Positions 56,658 to 64,000 of a DNA stretch of 64,000 nucleotides are shown piece after piece. Each line of letters opens with the position of its first letter. Within the stretch, counting starts at the first letter, position 1. Both the position numbers and the translations under genes were made by a program. The DNA lies in NCBI GenBank assembly GCA_028571685.1, contig CM053141.1, positions 53,752,333-53,816,332 on the forward strand, read 5' to 3'. The stretch comes from Heterohyrax brucei. Lineage: Eukaryota > Chordata > Mammalia > Hyracoidea > Procaviidae. The notes under the pieces are model-generated. The model saw only the letters and a program-made list of their open reading frames with translations. It was not told the origin of the DNA and searched no databases.

Positions 56658-56725
56658 GGTCGTTTTTGTGAGAGAGACTTTATGAGGTATCCGACGAGGC
56701 TGCCGTCTTGGATTGCCTCCTTATT

Positions 56726-59405
56726 TCATACTCAAAGAAAAAAATTGTATTTACATGTCAGACTAATATTTTCATGTGTACACAAACAAATATCTAAGAA
56801 AAGAAAATGATTCTTCACTGAATATAGGAGGGTTTTACAAATCTTCAGTTGTTTTATTACATTTCTCAGTGTCAGTTTTTCAGGAGGTATTTGTTCTTTG
56901 TTCAACACATTAATAACATCAGCAGAACGCCTTTGTCCCAGCTAGTGCCAACACATAAACAACAACAGAAGAATGCCTTGTCACAGCTTTTAATTTCTTT
57001 TGAAATCATGTTTCCTTTATGATACAAGTAGATCACAGGTAAATATATTGAAAGAAATAATTTTTGTAGTTTTAATATTTGACCGATATTCAGGACTGTG
57101 ATCGAACATGTTGTCATTTGATAAAACAAATGATCTATATTTCTTTTTGATAGGAATATATAAGGAATATTCAAAAATCATGGACACCCACTCCAGGCTT
57201 GATACTGCATCACGTTTCTCTAGTTTTCATGTGAAGTCCAAGTGTTGTAACAATTATAGCTCATTATATTGTCAGGGAAAGATCAGGGTTCAGTAACTAT
57301 TTCCAACTCCCCGCAGACTGTGTTGTCGCCAAAAGGATTTTCAATAACGTGTGACAATCCAGCTTATAGTAGTTAGAATTTAGTCACTGCACTGTCATCA
57401 TTTTGTCTCAGTTCCTAAATTATCTGGCTTTTTTATCTTTTTTCTTTTTTTTTCACAGAGATCACAAGGAAATCCCTTGTTTAAGTTTATTCTTGAGGAG
57501 TTCTTTCAGGTCTCCATGTAATAAACACGATTTTCTAATGATTATTTTCTTTATGTTACTCATGGCTTTCATCTAGTACAGTATATGAAGGGAAGAAAAA
57601 GGCCAAGGGGGAAAGCAATCTCAATAGAATCCACTGCTTTTAACTTAGCTTCTATGGGAAGAGCAATAGAACTTTCATTTGAGTTATCTCATTCATCTCT
57701 TTGGCTATGAGCCTTGTGGTCTGGTCATCTTATCTGATGTGGTAGGGCAGAACTACTTTGGAGTCTTCTCGTTTCCAAGATTATGGTTAGTCAGACACCC
57801 AGTGAATATCTGAATGATGATTACTGAGTCAGAAACTTCAGGTAGTAGGATAATATATATTCTGAAATAGAAATACAAACAACTAAGGTGAGTGATAACA
57901 GTTCTGATCTGCCACAATCTTGCAAGAATTTAAATGCAAGATCTTGAACTAAACTTGTAGATAAAACTGCTTTGTTGAAAATCGAATTTTTTTTCATCAG
58001 TTTGAAAAAGAAATGTTGTAAAAGTTTAAGGACAATGGGTCAATTTTTATATGTAGAGAATTTCAAGAAAAAGCAATTGAAAACCTGTTTTTATTATTTG
58101 GGTTAAAATGCAATGTCCTTGTTCCCAGTCCTAAAAAGGCCACTCACAGAGGAAGAAAAAGATGAGTGTTTCCCTTCATTTACCCATCTCTCTTACGCAA
58201 ATATTTTACGTTTGAGTCTCTTAAACATGAGATGGGAGAAAACTTGTAAAAAGATAACTACAGTCTTTCAGATACCATAAACCACAAAATCATCATCGTT
58301 ATCATTAGAGCTGTAACCACATTGAGTTTATACCGATCATTAGGACAGCAGTGGTGGTGATGAAGCAGGCACGGAGATGGAGAACCGCAGCTGCACCGCC
58401 AGGACACGTTTCATAACCGGATAACAGGAGTTTTGTTCTTCCTGCAAGCTCTTCAGGGAAAATATAGGAGGAACAAACTTTTCACTGAAATGTATCTTAC
58501 CTGAAGAGTCACAGTATCTAGTGTGTGTGTGTGTTATTAATCTGTTTGGATTTAATTTTTTAAATTAGCATTTTTATCAAAATTCTGACCCAAATCCACG
58601 GACTTTTTTGGATTAAAAAAGGAATGATGGTGGTATATCGAATGTTATATTTGAAAATGAAAGAAATACAAAATCCTCTGATGGCAAAGACTGATGCCGG
58701 GATGATAATTTGACTTTCTCTTTGCTTCAGTAACCCACGTAGTCGATTACTGACAAAAAAATGAGGAGGAATGTTGAGGTGATTAAAGTTCATTTACTGG
58801 CTCATAAACTTTAATGTAGTTGATGATGTGTAAAGACCTGACTAGCTCAATCACCAAATAGAAATTATTTCCAGCAAAAAGCATCTTGGACGTTTGTAAG
58901 TGCTATGCCATCGTGATCAATAAAACAACATCCTTAGTAGTATAACTCACTAGCAATTTTACATATTTTAGTTTCCTATAGTCTTATATATTTTAATTGT
59001 TGGACTGTAACCTTCTGAATAAGTCTTATTCTTACTCCAAATGCCGTAAGACCATAATGCTTTGAATAAAACAAAGCAAACAACAACAACAAAGAAAAAA
59101 GACAGGCCTCTGTCTCCGTGATACAAAGTTTCGATACTAATGATTCATTCTGTTGACTCTATATTTTGATTCATGTCAGATGTTGCTTTACTTACGTGAC
59201 TTGACACATTGAAATTTATCAGTTATTCATACTTCACGTGAATAGATTTATCAAGCTCTACCTTGAGAACCTGATAATCAGAGATAGGGATGCAGGAACA
59301 CACAGTACAGCTGAGTGCCTGAGAATTAGGAGAAGGCCATCACAAGGTGGGAGGGAGCTGAAACTCTCCTTTGTTTATCCAAAATTTTATTTACTGTACG
59401 CTGCA
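56726..59405. other. unique DNA, no recognised gene
   Basis: No repeats or genes are recognised. A GC-richer patch with CpGs at about 58340-58400 ('gaaccgcagctgcaccgcca') stands out, but it has no long open frame and no convincing splice sites. A (GT)n stretch lies near 58520. Confidence 0.4.
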
Positions 59406-59589
59406 TGTCTCAACATGGCCATGATATGTGGGTTTGACTAGCACAGGACACTGATCATCCAAAATTTGTAGTGTCCACTGTTTTTATACACTCTTTCCTT
59501 CCACTGGGCACTCGGGTCAACCCTTCAGCCTTGTCTTTTATGCTCAAGATTTCAAGTTGTCATCTATATTTGATTCATTTGTTTTCTCA
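59406..59589. repeat. 184-bp direct duplicate, copy 2
   Basis: Same length and orientation as 56474-56657, inserted in otherwise unrelated sequence. Flanks differ abruptly at both ends ('ctgca' before; 'agaaaagg' after). Confidence 0.9.
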
Positions 59590-59814
59590 AGAAAAGGAAC
59601 TGATTTACACTTAAAACTAAACAAACTAGCATTAGTTTTAGAAGCTTGGGGTTGTTATTGACAGTCTCGGGTTGACATTCTGGTGCTGTTTTTTTTTGAC
59701 ATTTGTCACTGTTAAGCTTGAGAAAGGTATCATTATCTTCAGTGTTCTCTGCCACCACCCCCCCTACCTACCCCTTCCCATTCTAAGACGCCGGGTAACA
59801 TAAAAAAACCTTCC

Positions 59815-59907
59815 AGCCAAGCCAAGTGCCGTCGAGTTGGATCCGACAATTCTTTTTTATTGTGAATCTTCAAAAATCCGACTCGACGGCACTTGGCTTG
59901 GCTTGGC
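59815..59907. mobile_element. two ultra-short AfroSINE/RTE tails forming a hairpin
   Basis: The left arm 59815-59841 (agccaagccaagtgccgtcg...) is the reverse complement of the right arm 59877-59903, 27 bp with one mismatch, separated by 35 bp. The right arm belongs to a 30-bp insertion (59878-59907) flanked by tcttcaaaaat at 59867-59877 and 59908-59918. Each arm contains only the SINE/RTE 3' terminus plus 'ttggc' tail repeats. Confidence 0.8.
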
Positions 59908-59918
59908 TCTTCAAAAAT

Positions 59919-60820
59919 AGTTCAGACCCGTAGAAATCTGGTGTATGGAAGGTTGTGTTTATTTATTCAGTTGCCAGAGACTGGGGCAAGAAAGAGAGGA
60001 GCTGAGGTCAAACCCACATATATTGTCAGATTGTGACTATAGAGCTGGCGACAGTGCCACAGACACTGGTTGACAGTCACTGACTAGGGAACTGTCATCC
60101 CCATCATGGTTAGGCATATTAAGTGGCACGACACTTTAGTAGGGCATGTCAATTGAGAGAAGAATGATAAAGACTAAACTACATGAATGCTAATCTGGAA
60201 AATGATAGGAAACTACTTTGTAGCCTATGATCCTGGTTTGAGAAATGAAATGCCCAGTTGGTTGTCATAACAAGGGAGAATGAAGGATTGTTTACAAAAT
60301 TGCAGGTTACAGATGGAAATTCCTGACTTTTTACTCTTTGCTCTATTACCAAGCAGAGCTCTAAAATACACAGAAATGCAAAACTCCTTAGCAAATAAGG
60401 ACGGGCAACGATAACACACTAGAGAGACACAGCCAACGGAGAAATTTGAGATATCGAGAAAAATGCTGAGAAGTCAGCAACAACAAGGCAAACGTGAAAG
60501 AACAAATATAAAGAGGATCTTATTCCCTCATGCTTTTAGAAATAAAAACCATTTCTTTTCTCCTATAGATAAATCAAAAATTTAAAACACCACAATTTAT
60601 CTCACATTTTGAATCAGAAAACTTTAATACAAAATCACTGTTCTGAAAACTTTAGTTCAGTTGTAGCACGAACTAATTTATAACATTATATATGTAAATA
60701 TTCAAAATGAATTCAGAGGTGAAAATCTAATAATTTTAAGAGACAGAATTTGAACACAGATCCTGGGATACAAGATCAATTGAGAGTATTTTCACATAAA
60801 CTTGGAATGGAACTACTTAC
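59919..60820. other. no recognised gene
   Basis: Unique DNA. The open frames at 60179-60419 on the minus strand have no recognisable domain. Confidence 0.4.
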
Positions 60821-60991
60821 AAAACCAAAAAAAGCAAGCCCACTGCTGTCAAGTCAATTCTGACTCATAGTGACACTCTAGGACAGAGGAAAACTGCCCC
60901 ACAGGGTTTCCAAGAAGCACCTGATATATTCAAACTGCCAATCTTTTGGTTAGCAGACGTAGCACTTAATCACTACACCACCAGGATTTCC
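60821..60991 (-). mobile_element. AfroSINE, short type
   Basis: Minus-strand copy: 'aaaaccaaaaaaagcaagcc', 'gtcaagtcaattctgactca', 5' box 'acaccaccaggatttcc'. Confidence 0.9.
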
Positions 60992-61399
60992 AAATACTAC
61001 TTTTTTTAATTAAAGTTAAAAATTAGTATTGTCAATTCTCGGGAAATTACTGGATAGTGTGCATCGTGTGTTTTGATGGATCATTTTTTCCTGAGCACAT
61101 TCATCATTTTCTTCTAATGGTTTTGGCTTATATTTGTAAGGAAGTGGTCAATAAAAAAAATTAAAAAAAAAAAAAACTGCTACATTATTTTTTAATTAGG
61201 ATCTTTTAGTTCTTAGATTTTCAGCCAGGTCTTGAACAATGAATCAAGTGACTTTGATCAAAGTCTTTGGAAAATGTAATGTTTTAAGGACATGTTTAAT
61301 TGGATCACAGTTTGAAGTGGGAGCAAAGTGAGTTTGCCCTTTGTCATGACGTACCTAGGAATCCTGATCTATATTCCTGATTGCTATTGATTTTTTTAG

Positions 61400-62600
61400 A
61401 TTTCATTATAAAATCAATAACCGTTGCACAGGGTAAAGTAGTTTACAAGGCTTGCAACATACTGTGGACTTCTGAAAACATACTGAGCTCGGCGAAGCCA
61501 CCCAGGCAACCAATTAGGAGAAAACATCTATTAGGTAAAAACAGGGCAGTCCCATTGACTGCTATTGATTTTCTTAGCCCTGTGAAAAGACAATCAATTA
61601 GATAAAGAAGGCTAATGTTACAGCTGCAATTTAATAACCCCTAAAAAAAAGAAGGAGGCCTATTGATTCCTGACATGGAATGTTGAGGAGTATTGAAATA
61701 CACTGAACTTCACCTGTCTTTTAATCAAGCCTGCAGAGAAGGGAGAAGCCTGCCTTTTTAGTCTTGTAGTATAGAATCCCAGTTATTAAAGGGTCTTGGT
61801 GATGCCAGACCTAAGAGATGCAAATGAAACAGAACTTTAGAAGGAACAGAAACTCAGACTGCATGCTAAATCATGGAAGCTATTGACAGAAACTGTCTTG
61901 GGGAAGGTTGTTTCTTTTTCCAAGCAGAGCTCACCAGAGTACCACCTGTCATTTTCAAAAGCAAAGTCAGTTTTGCCAACCAGCCGTGAATGACAAATAA
62001 AGCTTTATATGAAACACAAGGGCATATTATGTGCTATTGTGAGTTCTGCTAAGTGCTAATTTATCTGGCTTGTTCTCCTCAGCAAACACACGCACAGACA
62101 CATGAAATAATCCATCTAATTATGTAGCTATTTAAGAGAAAAACAAAGCAAGGTGTTTTTGTGTATTGCAGAAGGCACATGGTACAAGAAAGGTTTTCAC
62201 AAAACCTAACATAGCTAATGAAAATAAATGAAATCCTGTAAGCTGTAACAATTTTAGAACAAATAAACTTTTGCTAGTTTTGGGTTTTGGGAGTCCCAGC
62301 TGCTTTTCATAAATAGATGAGTACTTTCATTCAATTTTTTTTATAGTCCCTAATTGGAAATGGCTAATAGGCCTTGTCCCTTTCAAATATAAAATCTGGG
62401 CTAAAATACTTCATATAGATATTTTCTTTTTGCTTTTCTTTTCTATTGCATGTATTTGATTCTTTCTCCCTCATTATATATATGCCTTTCTACCAGCAGA
62501 CAGCTGCTATTCACAATAATTGCTGGGGCAGTCAATTATACTTTAAATAGACCTACTTGAGGACAAATGGTGGTCTAAATTGTACTAAAGGCATACCATA
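61400..62600. other. repeat-free block, candidate conserved non-coding DNA
   Basis: About 1.2 kb without recognisable repeats and rich in candidate factor sites: an octamer ATGCAAAT at about 61820, several ATTA cores ('caatcaattagataaa'), and 'cagacagctgctattcacaa'. The 74-codon frame at 61381-61605 has no domain. The whole is reminiscent of a developmental enhancer region, but I cannot test conservation. Confidence 0.3.
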
Positions 62601-63258
62601 CACAGAGACTATGCCATTTCTAGTGTCTGAAATATTCTAAATATTCCTCGGCAGCAACAGAGTTTGTACACCTTACTTCAGACATGTCAGAGGTTTCCTC
62701 TGAAACGTTTCCAGGAGCGTCCTATTCAGTGAGCCATTACATAATTACTTAAATTTTTATTTATAAACACATAAATGTATTGTACTAATTTATTCTACTT
62801 ATGTTTAGTTAGCATGTCACTATTGCAAGAAATTTATTTTGTTGATATTTTCCTTGTTGCTTAAAACTATATGTATTCAATAAACACGCGTGCTTCTCCT
62901 CATCATCAAGGATATTTCAAATATTGCGACATGCGAAAGAAGGTATACAAAGACACTTTTTGGAGACTGTTTTGTGTTAACGGTGACATTTTTTTCACAT
63001 TTATAAAAATAGCTTTGTTGATTTGGACAAAGAAGAAGAGTTAGAATTAAAGTTCAGTATCAAATAGGTAGCTAGGGTCTTTTACAATCATGCCTTATAT
63101 ACACAATTTTATATTATAAAGATACTAGAGACAATGTTACAACTGAAAGCATTACATTTTAGTTTATAGCAGTAAAACCTGGGCATAACTGTCAACATCT
63201 TATTGATTGATAAGAACAGTGGAATCCATAAAAATCTGAAATTCTGTGTTTATAGATA
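62601..63258. other. no recognised gene
   Basis: AT-rich unique DNA. Confidence 0.4.
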
Positions 63259-63461
63259 ACGTATTGCCATTGAGTCCATTCTTATTCACAGTGGGACTCC
63301 ATGGGACAGAATAGAACTGCCCCATAAGGTTTCCGAGGCTATAAATCTTTACAGAAGTAAACTGCCACATTTTTCTCCGGTGAAGAAACTAGAAAATTTA
63401 GACCATCAACCTTTTAGTTAGAAACTGAGCACTTATACCATTGGGCCACCAGAGATCCTTT
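63259..63461 (-). mobile_element. AfroSINE, long type
   Basis: Minus-strand copy with 'attgccattgagtccattct', the long-type middle 'aaatctttacagaagtaaac', and 5' box 'gggccaccagagatcc'. Confidence 0.9.
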
Positions 63462-64000
63462 GTGCTTACAGGCAAATAATAGCACCTTTAGAAATCAATT
63501 TTTGGCATATAAAAATGTTCAGCATATTAAAATATTAAAAATATAACATACATTCTTGGAATAGCATACCAAAATTCAGTTATTCCCTCACTTTGTTTTT
63601 CAGTTTAAAGTATTGCATATATGTCATTTATTCTCTAACACATATTTTTCTATTAGATATACAGGAATATACTTTTATTTTTATCTACTAGACATATATA
63701 TGTCAGGTAAACTGTCATATCTTTTAGCCATCTTAACTATATGTATTCTGAATTGTATTTTGACCATTAAGATTTAAGGTAGCTCCCCCACTGTTAGAAT
63801 AGCATCAGTGCAAAAAATACATAAAGCATAAATAAAATCTAGGTTATAAAGTATAGAAGTCAATAACAGCGCATATTTAAGCAAAAAAGAACAAGTTTTC
63901 CAACATGTGCACCTCATTAGAGATAATGAAGTTGTATTTAATTGTCTAATACACGATAGAAAAGATCTTCCCTCAGATGTCTTTTCTCAATTTTCCGAAG
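63462..64000. other. no recognised gene
   Basis: AT-rich unique DNA running to the window edge. Confidence 0.4.

Larger units (their letters stand above)
52315..56725 (-). mobile_element. old L1, 5' part with internal deletion
   Basis: Minus-strand L1 whose 5' end lies near 56725, where 'gaggctgccgtcttgg' resembles the usual L1 'ccaagatggc' start in antisense. Going down the minus strand: 5' UTR (about 56725-55100), ORF1 (about 55060-53450), ORF2 endonuclease (about 53110-52640), then directly an ORF2 C-terminal segment (52625-52315). The reverse transcriptase is deleted. An LTR splits ORF1 at 54294-54803. A (TG)n tract lies at 53140-53166. Confidence 0.7.

Noticed and set aside
58340..58400. 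GC-richer patch as a hidden exon
   Set aside because: No convincing acceptor/donor pair or long frame. It is too short to judge without alignment.
5700..64000. tRNA genes suggested by the tRNA-like SINE heads
   Set aside because: The heads carry A/B-box-like words but lack the cloverleaf pairing and are always followed by the AfroSINE body. They are SINE promoters, not tRNA genes.

Overview
The window is mammalian nuclear DNA with no recognisable host protein-coding exon, tRNA or rRNA gene. It looks like an AT-rich intergenic stretch or long intron in which successive mobile elements have inserted into one another. The repeats point to an afrotherian, most likely an elephant or another paenungulate. 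There are more than 20 copies of the tRNA-headed AfroSINE type (5' box resembling 'ccctggtggcatagtgg', 3' end 'tatgagtcggaatcgactc'). There are also several RTE-clade (BovB-like) LINEs whose 3' end carries the same 'atgagtcgga' tail. The species call is inference from recalled repeat families; no search was possible.

Layout. 0-12.6 kb: a broken RTE with an inverted 5' piece, AfroSINEs, a mariner-like element, an L1 3' tail, a near full-length RTE at 7.8-11.1 kb carrying an AfroSINE, and an LTR. 12.6-15.8 kb: a second full-length RTE on the minus strand with a different 5' end. 15.8-29.7 kb: mostly unique DNA with SINEs, MIRs, an LTR, a Tigger-like MITE, an internally deleted RTE and two stretches that look like conserved non-coding DNA. 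29.7-33.6 kb: local duplications and two related 51-bp-period minisatellite blocks, one splitting an AfroSINE. 34.4-42 kb: a mariner element and an RTE nested inside another RTE. The inner RTE itself contains a 484-bp endogenous-retrovirus pol fragment with an uninterrupted reading frame. 43.7-47.7 kb: an LTR, then a fairly young 5'-truncated L1 with an exact 14-bp target duplication. 48.2-56.7 kb: an LTR split by an RTE, then an old minus-strand L1 (5' monomer-like UTR, ORF1, ORF2 pieces, 3' UTR) broken up by a mariner, an RTE, a SINE and an LTR. 56.7-64 kb: mostly unique DNA, including a 184-bp near-identical copy of the L1 5' region, a 30-bp SINE-tail insertion with its own target duplication, and a block resembling conserved non-coding DNA.

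How the parts relate. RTE LINEs and AfroSINEs share a 3' end, as expected if RTE machinery mobilised the SINEs. The mariner-like copies are snap-back elements that cannot encode a transposase. Every RTE and L1 reading frame here is broken, so nothing in the window is predicted to be autonomously mobile. I found no new multi-gene system. The most unusual items are the ERV fragment inside an RTE, the snap-back mariner family, the 51-bp minisatellite blocks, the 184-bp duplicate and the 30-bp tail insertion.
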